This document shows positions 1 through 9,656 of a stretch of DNA of 64,000 nt, one piece after another (the first letter of the stretch is position 1; every line of letters starts with the position of its first letter). The translations under genes were made by a program, and so were the position numbers. The notes under the pieces were generated by a model. The model worked only from the letters and a program-made list of their open reading frames with translations. It did not search any database and had not been told where the DNA came from. This stretch comes from Bradyrhizobium niftali. Its GTDB lineage: Bacteria > Pseudomonadota > Alphaproteobacteria > Rhizobiales > Xanthobacteraceae. The DNA lies in NCBI RefSeq assembly GCF_004571025.1, contig NZ_SPQT01000001.1, positions 496,001 through 560,000 of the forward strand, in the 5' to 3' direction.

Positions 1-38
1 TCACGCGCTGGGGTTATTCGCTGTTCCGCGGCGCCTGA

Positions 39-854
39 TCAGTTCGTCAGCCGTCGCGACAGGCCCGTGACGCGCTCCATGACGGCGACCAGCGCGACGG
101 TCGCGATGATCAGCACGCCCGACAGCGCGGCGATGGTGACATCCAGCTTGCCTTCGAGATCCTGCCACATCCGGATCGGCAGCATGTCGGTGGCGGCATC
201 GCGCAGGAACAGCGAGACCGGCACGTTGTCGAAGGACGACATGAAGGCGATGAAGGCGCCCGCGATGATGCCCGGCCGGATCAGCGGCAGCACGATCCGA
301 CGGAACGTATAGAGTCGGCTGGCGCCCAGCACCGCCGAGCTCTCCAGCAGGGTCGGCTCGAGCTGGGCGAGCGCTGCGATCGTGTTGCGCACCACATAGG
401 GAACGCAGACGACGGTGTGGCCGATCACCAGCGTCAGCGGCGACACCGGCAGGCCGACCAGCGAGAACAGCATCAGGGCGGCAAGCCCGAAGGCCAGCGC
501 CGGCAGGACCAGCGGCGACATGAAGAGGGAATCGAGCAGCCGTGCAGACAGCGTCCGCGAGCGCGAGATCGCAAGCGCTGCGGCGACGCCGAGGACGACG
601 GACAGGCCCGTCGCCCACAGCGCGACGATGAGGCTGTTCTTGGCCGCGAAGTGCAGCTGCCAGGCATTCCACAGTTCGGCGTACCAGCGCAGCGAATAGC
701 CCGGCGGCGGGAAGCGCAGCGAGAAGCCGCTGGTGAAGGAGACGATCAGCACCACCAGCGAGGGCGCGATGATGATGATCAGCGCGATCACCGCGATCAC
801 GGTCATGGCCAGCTCGAAGCTGATGGCCTCCAGGGTGCGCTTGCGACTGCTCAT
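39..854 (-). CDS. ABC transporter permease, spermidine/putrescine type (PotC-like)
   Basis: Inner-membrane permease of a spermidine/putrescine-type (or related small-solute) importer, 271 aa. About six hydrophobic helices are visible, and the cytoplasmic loop contains an EAA-type motif (SSAVLGASRLYTFRRIVLPL) that should contact the ATPase. The start is the ATG at 854, which overlaps the TGA of the preceding permease by one base (TGATG), so the two are probably translationally coupled. A longer frame upstream only exists inside the neighbouring permease and is rejected. It is the last gene of a four-gene minus-strand operon read from 3908. The substrate is not known; the adjacent amidase suggests an amide or amine. 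Confidence 0.9.
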   Translation of the reverse strand: MSSRKRTLEAISFELAMTVIAVIALIIIIAPSLVVLIVSFTSGFSLRFPPPGYSLRWYAELWNAWQLHFAAKNSLIVALWATGLSVVLGVAAALAISRSRTLSARLLDSLFMSPLVLPALAFGLAALMLFSLVGLPVSPLTLVIGHTVVCVPYVVRNTIAALAQLEPTLLESSAVLGASRLYTFRRIVLPLIRPGIIAGAFIAFMSSFDNVPVSLFLRDAATDMLPIRMWQDLEGKLDVTIAALSGVLIIATVALVAVMERVTGLSRRLTN

Positions 855-1717
855 CACGCGCCTCCATAGCCGCGCGACATGCGGCCGAGCGTGGTGAAGA
901 CGGAGACGACCGCGAGCACGGCCAGCAGGAAGATGATTGAGATCGCGGATGCAAAGGGCCAGTTCTGCAGCGTCGAGGCCTGCTGATAGAGATACATCGG
1001 CATGAACAGCATCTGCCCGCCGCCGATCAGCGACTGGGTGATGAACGCCGTGATCGCCGCGGCATAGGTCAGCGTGCAGCCGGCGATCACGCCCGGCAAG
1101 GACAGCGGCAGCACGATCCTGAAGAAGGTGCGCCAGCTTCCGGCGCCGAGCGAGCAGGAGGCATCGTCGAGATTGGGATCGATGCGGCCGAGCGCGGTGA
1201 TCAGCGGCAGCGTCATCAAGGGCATCTGCACCTGCGCCAGCGCGAGCACGACGCCGAACTGGGTGTAAAGCAGTTTTAGAGGGGTATCGATGATGCCGAG
1301 CGATTGCAGCGTCGCGTTGATGATGCCCTGGCGGCCGAGGATGACGATCCAGGCGAAGGTGCGTACCACGACGCTGGTCAGGAGCGGCAGCAGCACGATC
1401 AGGATGATGATGGTCTGAAGCCGCGGCCCGACCCGCTGGTAGAGCCAGGCAATGGGAAAGCCGAGCACGAGGCACACGGCCGTGACCTCGGCGCCCAGCA
1501 GCAGCGTCGAGCCGAGCACCCCCAGGCTGAAGGGATCGGTGAGGAAGTGCAGGTACTGGCCGAGCCCCCAATGGAGCCCGGCCGTGTCGTTGTGCAGCGA
1601 GAGCCAGAGCAGTTGCAGCAGCGGCGCCACGAAGAAGACCAGGAAGAACAGCGCCAGCGGCACTGCCAATCCCATCCCGTAGGTGGTCACGTCCCGTGAT
1701 GCCGGTGCTGCACCCAT
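854..1717 (-). CDS. ABC transporter permease, spermidine/putrescine type (PotB-like)
   Basis: First permease of the importer, 287 aa, with about six membrane helices and an EAA-like loop (CSLGAGSWRTFFRIVLPLSL). It should pair with the permease encoded at 39-854 to form the heterodimeric channel. A ribosome binding site (AAGGAC) lies about seven bases before the ATG, and the gene starts 20 bp after the binding-protein gene ends. Length and layout are normal for the PotB family. The substrate cannot be read from the sequence. Confidence 0.9.
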   Translation of the reverse strand: MGAAPASRDVTTYGMGLAVPLALFFLVFFVAPLLQLLWLSLHNDTAGLHWGLGQYLHFLTDPFSLGVLGSTLLLGAEVTAVCLVLGFPIAWLYQRVGPRLQTIIILIVLLPLLTSVVVRTFAWIVILGRQGIINATLQSLGIIDTPLKLLYTQFGVVLALAQVQMPLMTLPLITALGRIDPNLDDASCSLGAGSWRTFFRIVLPLSLPGVIAGCTLTYAAAITAFITQSLIGGGQMLFMPMYLYQQASTLQNWPFASAISIIFLLAVLAVVSVFTTLGRMSRGYGGA

Positions 1718-1737
1718 CGTCAGGTCCTTAAGCTCTC

Positions 1738-2784
1738 TCAGATCTTGATCTCGCGGTTGAAACGCTCGATCCAGGCCGAGCGCTGCTCGTTGATCTTCTT
1801 CCAGTCCTGGAACACGAACTTCTGCTTCAGCTCGGCCGTGTCCTTGGCGAGCACGCGCGCGATCTCGCCGCCCATCGTCACCTTGGAGTTGGTGGGCACG
1901 ATCAGGTAGGGTGGGTTCATCAGCGTGGTCTGCACCTCCGGCGTCAGCGCCGCCTCAATCAGCTTGAAGGCGAGCTCGCGGTTCGGCGAGTTCTTGACGA
2001 TGTGGATCGTGGTCTTGAAGGCGATGGCGCCTTCCTTCGGGGCCACGAACTCGACCGGTACGCCGCGCGCTTTCAGGATCTGGATGGCGTTGAAATTGCC
2101 GGGCGAGATGTCGATCTGGCCCTGCTGGAACAGGGTGGCGAGCGCGCCGGGATTGGCAGCGACGGCCGCGAGATTGGGCTTCAGCTCTTCCAGCGCCTTG
2201 AACCCGGGATCGACATTGGCCTCCGAGCCGCCGCGCATCTTGGCGATCTCGACCAGCCATCCGGTGCCGAGCGTCGAGTTGAGGTTGGTGATGCCGACGC
2301 GGCCCTTGAATTCCGGCTTCCAGAGATCGGCCCAGGAGGTCGGCGGCGTCTTGACGGCTTCCGGATTGTAGGTGAGGCCGACGACCTGGAAGAACGGGGC
2401 GGGGCCCATCGGCTCCTGCGCCTCGGCGATCAGGTCCTTGTAAGAGGCGCTCTTCTCGACCGGATAGGGCTCGACAAGATCCTGGCCGATCGCGACGAGG
2501 GCGGGGCCGGGATCGTGCAGCATGACGTCGATCGGCGGATTGGCCTTGGCGGCATTGACCTTCGCGATCTGGTCGACCGAGAGCATGGGATCGAGCACCA
2601 TCGCGGCGTCCGCGTTGGCTTTGCGGAAGGCCGGCACCAGCACGGCCTTGTGCGCTTCCTCCCAGCTTCCGGTGAAGGTCGCAAACACCAGCGGGCGGGC
2701 CTGGGCGAAGCTCAGGCCGGGAAACGCCTTCATGGCGCCGAGTGTGAGTGCGGTCGTCATCAGGCTTCGGCGGTTCATGATCAT
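1738..2784 (-). CDS. ABC transporter substrate-binding protein, spermidine/putrescine type
   Basis: Periplasmic binding protein of the first importer, 348 aa. The N-terminus has two Arg residues and a hydrophobic stretch ending near FAQA, consistent with a Sec or Tat-like signal peptide. The mature part shows the family 1 extracellular-binding-protein pattern (LVFATFTGSWEEA near the start, PPTSWADLW in the middle, which is typical of PotD/PotF relatives). GGGAG upstream supports the ATG at 2784; an internal ATG six bases later is an alternative. It sits between the ATPase gene and the permeases, 29 bp after the ATPase stop. Confidence 0.88.
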   Translation of the reverse strand: MIMNRRSLMTTALTLGAMKAFPGLSFAQARPLVFATFTGSWEEAHKAVLVPAFRKANADAAMVLDPMLSVDQIAKVNAAKANPPIDVMLHDPGPALVAIGQDLVEPYPVEKSASYKDLIAEAQEPMGPAPFFQVVGLTYNPEAVKTPPTSWADLWKPEFKGRVGITNLNSTLGTGWLVEIAKMRGGSEANVDPGFKALEELKPNLAAVAANPGALATLFQQGQIDISPGNFNAIQILKARGVPVEFVAPKEGAIAFKTTIHIVKNSPNRELAFKLIEAALTPEVQTTLMNPPYLIVPTNSKVTMGGEIARVLAKDTAELKQKFVFQDWKKINEQRSAWIERFNREIKI

Positions 2785-2813
2785 GTGGAACTCCCTCTGG
2801 ACAAGGACTGGAT

Positions 2814-3908
<1,095 letters not shown>

Positions 3909-3996
3909 GGTGTTGCCTCCCGTTGGTCCAGAGGAGAAAGCAAGTCTCGTGCCCGAAGCGCTCGCCTGTCGGTGCGCGTTTTGGCATGGTGGCCCG

Positions 3997-5376
3997 ATGA
4001 CATCGGTTTGCGACCTCACGGCCACGGAGCTTGCGCGCGCCATCGCCAGGGGCGAACTGTCCTCGCGTGACGCCGTCGAGGCGCACCTCGCACGGATTGC
4101 GGACCTCGATACCCAATTGGCGGCGTTCGTCACGGTCGATGCGGAGGGCGCCCGACGTGCGGCGGAAATCTGCGATGCCGCGCCCGCGCCGATCGGACCC
4201 CTGCATGGCGTGCCGATAGGGATCAAGGACCTCACCGACACCGGCGGGCTCACGACAACTTACGGATCGGCTCTGTTCCGCGATCACGTCCCGGCGGGGG
4301 ACGATCTCGTGGTCGCGCGGCTGCGGCGCGCCGGTGCGATCATTCTGGGAAAGACCAACACGCCGGAATTCGGCTTCGGTGCGGTCTGCACCAACCGGTT
4401 GTGCGGGCCGACGCGCAATCCCTTCGATCCCGCGCTGACCTCCGGCGGATCGTCCGGCGGCTCTGCCGTTGCGGTCGCGGCCGGCATGGTGCCGCTGGCG
4501 CATGGCACCGATTTCGGCGGCTCCGTGCGGACGCCCGCCAGCTTCTGCGACGTCGCCTCGATCCGGCCGACCCCCGGCCGCATTCCGTCGCCGCGCCGTC
4601 CGCTCGGCTGGGACATGCTGGCGACCCACGGCTTCCTCGCTCGCAGCGTTGACGACCTCGAACTTGCGCTGTCGGCATGCGGGGGAAGCGACGCGCACGA
4701 TCCGCTCTCGGCCGGAATTGTCAGTGACGATCGAGCGATCGCAGGACGTCCCCGGATCGCCGTCACGCCCGATTTCGGCGTCGCGCCGGTTGCGCGCGAC
4801 GTTCGAGCCCGCTTTGCCTCCGCCTGCGAGGAGTTCGCGCGCATCGCCGATCTCGTGCCAGCCTCGCCCGATTGCGGCGGCGCGATCGAGACCTTTCGGA
4901 CGTTGCGCGCCGCCCACATTGCCAACAATTATGGTGAGCTGCTGAGAGCGCGTCGCGCCGAGCTCACGCCCACCGTGATCTGGAACATCGAGGCGGGCAC
5001 AAAACTCTCCGCCGAAGATTATCTCAACGCCGAGCGCCGCCGCACGGCGATCTATCGCAGCTTTCGCCAGCTGTTCACGCGCGCGGACTTCATGGTCGCG
5101 CCGGCGGCATCGGTCTTGCCCTGGCCGAATGAGATCAGCGACGTCACCGCCATCGACGGCGCTCCGCTGGAGACGCCGATCGACTATCTCGCCGTCACCT
5201 TCATCGTGTCGCTGGTCGGCTTTCCGGTCCTGACCTTGCCGGCACCTCGGGGAGTGGACGAGCTGCCGTTCGGCATCCAGATCATCGCGCCGCCGGGATG
5301 CGAATCCCGCTTGTTTGCCTTCGGCCGCATCATCGAGAACGAATTGAGTTTTTCGCATCGCCGGCCGCCCCTCTGA
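3997..5376 (+). CDS. amidase (amidase signature family)
   Basis: Amidase-signature hydrolase that cleaves carboxamide bonds, 459 aa. The Ser-cisSer-Lys triad is visible: Lys77 in GVPIGIKD, Ser152 in TSGGSSGGSA, and the nucleophile Ser176 in DFGGSVR, with the 24-residue Ser-Ser spacing of the family. I chose the ATG at 3997 because earlier starts would overlap the divergent ATPase gene; no strong ribosome site is seen, so the start is uncertain. Its TGA ends exactly where the convergent racemase gene ends (5376/5377). The neighbouring importer suggests that amide substrates are taken up and hydrolysed, but specificity is not predictable. Confidence 0.9.
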   Translation: MTSVCDLTATELARAIARGELSSRDAVEAHLARIADLDTQLAAFVTVDAEGARRAAEICDAAPAPIGPLHGVPIGIKDLTDTGGLTTTYGSALFRDHVPAGDDLVVARLRRAGAIILGKTNTPEFGFGAVCTNRLCGPTRNPFDPALTSGGSSGGSAVAVAAGMVPLAHGTDFGGSVRTPASFCDVASIRPTPGRIPSPRRPLGWDMLATHGFLARSVDDLELALSACGGSDAHDPLSAGIVSDDRAIAGRPRIAVTPDFGVAPVARDVRARFASACEEFARIADLVPASPDCGGAIETFRTLRAAHIANNYGELLRARRAELTPTVIWNIEAGTKLSAEDYLNAERRRTAIYRSFRQLFTRADFMVAPAASVLPWPNEISDVTAIDGAPLETPIDYLAVTFIVSLVGFPVLTLPAPRGVDELPFGIQIIAPPGCESRLFAFGRIIENELSFSHRRPPL

Positions 5377-6132
5377 TCAGCTGTCGCGATGCTCGAGCCG
5401 GGCGGCGAGCGCGTCGGCAAGACCGATGGTCGGCTTGGCGGCGGGCCGGCGGAACGTGCCCACCGTCGCCTTGCGCAGGCGCAGCGCCACCAGCGCCTCG
5501 GCCTGCTTCACGGCGGCAATGACCTGATCGACCACAGGGACGGGGATCCGGTCGGCGACGCGTTCGGCAAGACCGGAAAGCGGCGCGCCGGCGAAGATCA
5601 GCACGTCGGCCTCGTCCTCGACAATGGCGCGCTGTGCGAGATCGACCAGCACATCCTCCTTCTCGGTGCCGACCTCGGAGATCGCCTGGAACGGCGTGTC
5701 GAGCATGCGGATGCCGGCGCAGCGATCCCACAGCCCGTGGGCGCGGACGCACTCTTCGTACCAGGGCCCCAGCGCTTGCGCGAAGGTGACGATGGCGAAG
5801 CGGCGGCCGGCCATGCAGGCGGTCAGCATCGCCGCTTCCGCCATGCCGACCACTGGAATGTCGAAGGTTTCGCGCGCGGCGAACAGGCCGGGATCGCCGA
5901 AGGCGGCGATGATCGCGGCATCGACCTTGTTGTGCTGTTCGGCCAGCATCTCCAGCGCGATGGCGCCGCCGATCTGCGCCTCGGTCCGCGTCGCGATATA
6001 GGGCACGCCGCGGGTCGCGGTGCAGGGGATCAGCTCTGTGCCGGGCGAGACCGCGCGCTGCCCGACCCGCATCATCAGCTGCGTGACTTCGGTGCTGGTG
6101 TTGGGGTTGAGCAGCAGCAGCTTCATGGTCAT
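5377..6132 (-). CDS. Asp/Glu/hydantoin racemase superfamily protein lacking both usual cysteines
   Basis: Member of the hydantoin racemase branch of the Asp/Glu racemase superfamily, 251 aa, soluble. It has the family N-terminus (LLLNPNTS), the block DAAIIAAFGDPGL and the block ADVLIFAGAPLSGLAE. Active hydantoin racemases carry a catalytic Cys in each block (ACxxDPG and GCAGM). Here the aligned positions are Ala77 and Gly182, so the two-base racemisation mechanism cannot operate as usual. The rest is intact, with no frameshift, so it is not an obvious pseudogene. The start overlaps the stop of the upstream GntR gene by four bases (ATGA). A second racemase at 48015-48677 keeps both cysteines. 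Confidence 0.82.
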   Translation of the reverse strand: MTMKLLLLNPNTSTEVTQLMMRVGQRAVSPGTELIPCTATRGVPYIATRTEAQIGGAIALEMLAEQHNKVDAAIIAAFGDPGLFAARETFDIPVVGMAEAAMLTACMAGRRFAIVTFAQALGPWYEECVRAHGLWDRCAGIRMLDTPFQAISEVGTEKEDVLVDLAQRAIVEDEADVLIFAGAPLSGLAERVADRIPVPVVDQVIAAVKQAEALVALRLRKATVGTFRRPAAKPTIGLADALAARLEHRDS

Positions 6133-6908
6133 GCCGCCGTCTGCTTGGCTTGAGAGGTGGCGATCACTTCGAGCAGGGCGGTGCCGGTGCGCCGGACATG
6201 GGCGCCGAGCAGGCGACCGGCCGCTTCGCTGTCGCGCGCCTCGAGCGCTGCCAGGATGTCGGCGTGCTCGTCGACCGAATTGCTCCAGCGGCTGTTAGCG
6301 CCGAGCGCGAGGTAGCGCGCGCGTTCGGCGCGGGAGATCAGCGTCTCGTGCGCCTCGCGCAGCGGCGCGTTGCGCGCCATGCGGACGATGGTGTTGTGGA
6401 TCTCGCCGTTGATGGCGAAGTAATCGTCGAGCTTGCCGTTGCGGTGATGACCCTCCATGCGGGTCTGAAGCGTGCGCAGGCGGGCGAGATCGCGCTCGGT
6501 GGCGCGCTCCGCGGCAAGCTCTGCGGCCAGCCGCTCGATGCCGGCCAGCGCTTCGAACAGTTCCGAAATGCCGTCGACGGCGATGTCGGCGATGCGGGGG
6601 CTGCGATTGGGGCGCAGCTCGATCAACCCTTCCGCCGCCAGCACCTTCATCGCCTCACGCAAGGGCGTGCGCGACACGCCGAGCTCCTTCGACAGTCTGG
6701 TCTCCTGGGTCTGCGATCCCGGCGGCAGCTCGCCACGAATGATCATCGTCCGCATCCGCGCGGCGGCGCGCTCGTGCAGGCCCATCCGCTTGAGTTTGGG
6801 CGACTTTCGTCCCTTCGGCGCTTCCGATTTCTGCTGCACGCGTGCCTCACTGCTTGCGCTTATCTTAGCCGTTTCCAGCCCTTTGACTTGCTCAAAATAC
6901 CGACGCAT
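6129..6908 (-). CDS. GntR family transcriptional regulator (FCD/FadR subgroup)
   Basis: DNA-binding regulator, 259 aa. The winged helix-turn-helix is at about residues 50-115 (TRLSKELGVSRTPLREAMKVLAAEGLIEL), and the C-terminal all-helical FCD domain holds the Asp/His pattern that binds a metal or carboxylate ligand (EHADILAALEARDSEAA). An N-terminal basic extension precedes the HTH; a shorter start at the Met before GLHERAA is possible. It is translationally coupled to the racemase-like gene and divergent from the importer at 7038. An imperfect palindrome at 6940-6954 lies 31 bp upstream of its start and is a likely self-operator. Confidence 0.88.
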   Translation of the reverse strand: MRRYFEQVKGLETAKISASSEARVQQKSEAPKGRKSPKLKRMGLHERAAARMRTMIIRGELPPGSQTQETRLSKELGVSRTPLREAMKVLAAEGLIELRPNRSPRIADIAVDGISELFEALAGIERLAAELAAERATERDLARLRTLQTRMEGHHRNGKLDDYFAINGEIHNTIVRMARNAPLREAHETLISRAERARYLALGANSRWSNSVDEHADILAALEARDSEAAGRLLGAHVRRTGTALLEVIATSQAKQTAA

Positions 6909-6939
6909 CTCGCTGAAAACAATGGCACAACGCGCAAAT

Positions 6940-6954
6940 TGTATGCAGCATGCA
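6940..6954. promoter_or_regulatory. candidate GntR operator between divergent genes
   Basis: The sequence TGTATGC-A-GCATGCA is an inverted repeat with six of seven arm positions matching around a single central base. It sits in the 129-bp gap between the GntR gene (start 6908) and the divergent importer gene (start 7038). FCD-type GntR regulators typically bind short AT-containing palindromes of this size. The role is inferred from position and symmetry. Confidence 0.5.
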
Positions 6955-7037
6955 GAATCCCCGTTGCGCTGCCGCAAAGGTCGACCGATGATCTCTGACG
7001 ACGCGCGAGACCTCGCGCCTTCGAAACGGAGTAAGCG

Positions 7038-8042
7038 ATGCGGACGAGTTTGCGATGGGGCCTCGTGGTGATGGCGGCGATGTTCGGTGGAAGCGATCTC
7101 GCCTCCGCGCAGACCGCCAAGATCAAGCTCGGTTACGCCAAATGCGCGCACTGCCTGCCGATGTCGCTGGTTGCAGGCATGGCGAAGGGTGTCGAGGTCG
7201 AGGCCACCGGCTTCAACTCGGGCAATGACGTCCTCACCGCTTTGGTGTCGAAGAGCATCGACGTCGCCCAGGTCACCTATCTCCACTACATCACCGCGCT
7301 CGACAAAGGCTTCGACGTCGTCGCCGTGTCCGGCCAGATCAACGGCGGCTCGGAATGCCTCTCCTCCGCGAAGCTGAACCTGCCGCCGGAGGACTGGGCT
7401 ACGTTCAAGGCGACCGCTCTGAAGGCGAAGAGCGACGGCCAGCCGCTGAAGGTCGCAGCGTCACGCGGCAATGCGCAGGACATCCACATGCGCGGCGCGT
7501 TCCTCAAGCAGGGCGTCGATCCCAACAAGGACATCCAGTTCATCAACATTCCCAATCCGTCGGACCACCTCGCAGCCTTGCAGCGCGGCGAGGTCGACTT
7601 GATCTGCTCGGTCGAGCCGTTCGCCTCGCAGATCAGGCTCGCCGGCGCCGGCAAGCACTTCGTGCTGCCCTACGACCAGGCCGCCGGCAATCTGACCAAC
7701 CTCATCGTCACCCGATCCGACGTGATCGCCAGCCAGCGCGCCGGCGTCCAGGGCGTGGTCACCGCGGTGGTCGAGCTTGACAACAAGCTGATCGCCGACA
7801 AGGCGCCGTGGATCGACGTCATCAACAAGCTCACCGGCCTCGACAAGACGGTGGCGACCGAAGCGCTGAAGAATGCCTCGCCGGATCCCGCGATCCATCG
7901 CTCGCAGACGCTCGCGATCGCCGCGATGATGCGCGATCTCAAATACATTGCGAAGGACGTCTCCGCGGACGCGGAGAAGAACATGGACTATTCGTTCCTC
8001 GAGCAGGCCACGGGAAAAGCCAAGAATGACCTCGGTTATTGA
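7038..8042 (+). CDS. ABC transporter substrate-binding protein, NitT/TauT type
   Basis: Periplasmic binding protein of the second importer, 334 aa. A signal peptide of about 24 residues ends near ASAQ. The mature chain follows the NitT/TauT/SsuA pattern: KIKLGYAK at the start, GNDVLTALVSKSIDVAQV, and LAALQRGEVDLICSVEPFAS, in which the protein is scanned for competing ligand sites. Unusually, a CxxC pair (C36-A-H-C39) lies at the mature N-terminus near the expected ligand pocket. GGAG eight bases before the ATG supports the start. It is the first gene of a rightward operon of five genes. Confidence 0.87.
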   Translation: MRTSLRWGLVVMAAMFGGSDLASAQTAKIKLGYAKCAHCLPMSLVAGMAKGVEVEATGFNSGNDVLTALVSKSIDVAQVTYLHYITALDKGFDVVAVSGQINGGSECLSSAKLNLPPEDWATFKATALKAKSDGQPLKVAASRGNAQDIHMRGAFLKQGVDPNKDIQFINIPNPSDHLAALQRGEVDLICSVEPFASQIRLAGAGKHFVLPYDQAAGNLTNLIVTRSDVIASQRAGVQGVVTAVVELDNKLIADKAPWIDVINKLTGLDKTVATEALKNASPDPAIHRSQTLAIAAMMRDLKYIAKDVSADAEKNMDYSFLEQATGKAKNDLGY

Positions 8043-8877
8043 CGCCGCGCCGGTCAAGCCGGCATTCCGGCTGACACGGGCGTTTCAGGGGCTCGAACGC
8101 GTCGTCGTCCCCGCGCTGCTGATCGCCGGTTGGGAGGCCTTCGCCCGCAGCGGCATGCTGCCGCCGGCGCTGCTGCCGGCGCCGAGCGCGGTGCTGCATG
8201 CGCTCGGTGACTGGGTGTTCGGCCTCGACGAGACCACGCAGACCTATTCGGGCCACTGGCTGCGCGATGCGCTCGCCAGCGCTCTTCGCGTGTTCGGCGG
8301 CTTTGCGCTGGCAAGCCTCTTCGGCATTCTCGCCGGCGTCGCGATCGGCTGGTCGCGCCTGTTCGAGAAGACGCTGGAGCCGACGCTCCAGATGCTGCGT
8401 CCGATCCCGCCGGTGTCCTGGATCCCGCTGGCGATCATCTGGTTCGGCATTGCCGACAAGCCGGCGATCTTCCTGGTGTTCCTCGGCGCCTTCTTTCCCG
8501 TGCTGATGAACAGCATCCACGGCGTCAAGACTGTGGACCACAATCTCGTGCGTGCCGGGGCGATGATGGGCGCAAGCCAGCGGCAGATGCTGACCGACAT
8601 CGTGCTGCCGGCGGCGCTGCCCTCGATCTTCGCAGGCCTGCGCATCGCGGTCGGATCCGCCTGGATGCTGACGGTCACGGCCGAGATGGTCGCGGTGAAG
8701 AGCGGCCTCGGCTATGTGCTGTGGGATTCCTACTACTTCCTGCGCTACGACATCGTGTTAGCTGCGATGATCTCGATCGGACTGCTCGGCTATCTCTCCG
8801 ACCTCGGCCTCAAGGCGATCATGGCGCGCACGCTGCGCTGGCAGCAGACGACCACCGTGCAGGGCAGGGCAGGCTGA
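8026..8877 (+). CDS. ABC transporter permease, NitT/TauT type (SsuC-like)
   Basis: Inner-membrane permease of the second importer, 283 aa, with about six helices and a clear EAA loop (AGAMMGASQRQMLTDIVLPA). The start at 8026 (ATGACCTCG) overlaps the binding-protein gene by 17 bp, which suggests coupling; longer starts would overlap much more. As in SsuC/TauC systems it probably works as a homodimer, since only one permease gene is present. Confidence 0.88.
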   Translation: MTSVIDAAPVKPAFRLTRAFQGLERVVVPALLIAGWEAFARSGMLPPALLPAPSAVLHALGDWVFGLDETTQTYSGHWLRDALASALRVFGGFALASLFGILAGVAIGWSRLFEKTLEPTLQMLRPIPPVSWIPLAIIWFGIADKPAIFLVFLGAFFPVLMNSIHGVKTVDHNLVRAGAMMGASQRQMLTDIVLPAALPSIFAGLRIAVGSAWMLTVTAEMVAVKSGLGYVLWDSYYFLRYDIVLAAMISIGLLGYLSDLGLKAIMARTLRWQQTTTVQGRAG

Positions 8878-9653
8878 TGGCGGCAATCGAGCTTCGCAAC
8901 ATCGTCAAGGTATTTTCCGACAAGCGGCGCGGTCGCGACCTGCTGACGCTGGACAACATCAATCTCGATATCGAGGCCAATGACTTCGTCTGCCTGCTCG
9001 GCCCGTCCGGCTGCGGCAAGTCGACGCTGCTCAACATCATCGCCGGCTTCGAGCAGGCGACAAGCGGCCGCACGCTGGTTGGCGGCAAGCAGGTCGAGCG
9101 GCCCGGCTCGGACCGCGGCGTGGTGTTCCAGCAGCCGACCCTGATGCCGTGGCTGACGGCCATCGACAACATCGCGTTCCATCTCAAGCTCAAGGGCGTC
9201 GGCAAGGCCGAGCGGCACCACCGCGCCATGGAGTTCATCGATCTCGTCGGCCTCAGCGGCTTCGAGCACCATCATCCTTCCGAAATGTCCGGCGGCATGA
9301 ACCAGCGGGTCGGCATCGCCCGTGCACTGCTGATGAACCCGAGCGTCATCCTGATGGACGAGCCGTTCGCGGCGCTGGACGCCCAGACCAAGCTCGAAAT
9401 GCAGGAGGAGCTGGTCGCGATCTGGCAGAAGCGCCGCTGCACCATCGTGTTCGTCACCCACAGCGTCGACGAGGCGCTGGTGCTCGGCAACAAGATCGTG
9501 GTGATGACGAAGCGGCCGGGCCGGATCCGCGAGGCCGTCAATTTCGACCTGCCGCGCCCGCGGGACATCACCAGCCCCGAATTCAACGACGCCAAGCGCC
9601 ACATCCTGGCTTTGATCCGCGAGGAGTCGACGCGCCTTGCGCAGGCGTCGTAG
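8877..9653 (+). CDS. ABC transporter ATP-binding protein, NitT/TauT type
   Basis: ATPase of the second importer, 258 aa, one nucleotide-binding domain. Walker A (GPSGCGKST, about residue 42), signature MSGGMNQRV, Walker B (VILMDEPFAALD) and the switch His (FVTHSVDEA) are present, in the pattern of SsuB/TauB. The A of the ATG is the last base of the permease TGA (TGATG). The gene is followed three bases later by the isomerase/decarboxylase-like gene, so transporter and enzymes are one transcription unit. Confidence 0.9.
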   Translation: MAAIELRNIVKVFSDKRRGRDLLTLDNINLDIEANDFVCLLGPSGCGKSTLLNIIAGFEQATSGRTLVGGKQVERPGSDRGVVFQQPTLMPWLTAIDNIAFHLKLKGVGKAERHHRAMEFIDLVGLSGFEHHHPSEMSGGMNQRVGIARALLMNPSVILMDEPFAALDAQTKLEMQEELVAIWQKRRCTIVFVTHSVDEALVLGNKIVVMTKRPGRIREAVNFDLPRPRDITSPEFNDAKRHILALIREESTRLAQAS

Positions 9654-9656
9654 AGT

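Noticed and set aside
3909..4253. N-terminal extension of the PotA-like ATPase
   Set aside because: The open frame continues, but the ATG at 3908 has a good ribosome site and family length, and the extension overlaps the amidase coding region.
5377..6132. Racemase-like gene as a pseudogene
   Set aside because: The frame is complete, coupled to its neighbour and retains the fold motifs; only the cysteines are replaced, by clean substitutions at aligned positions.
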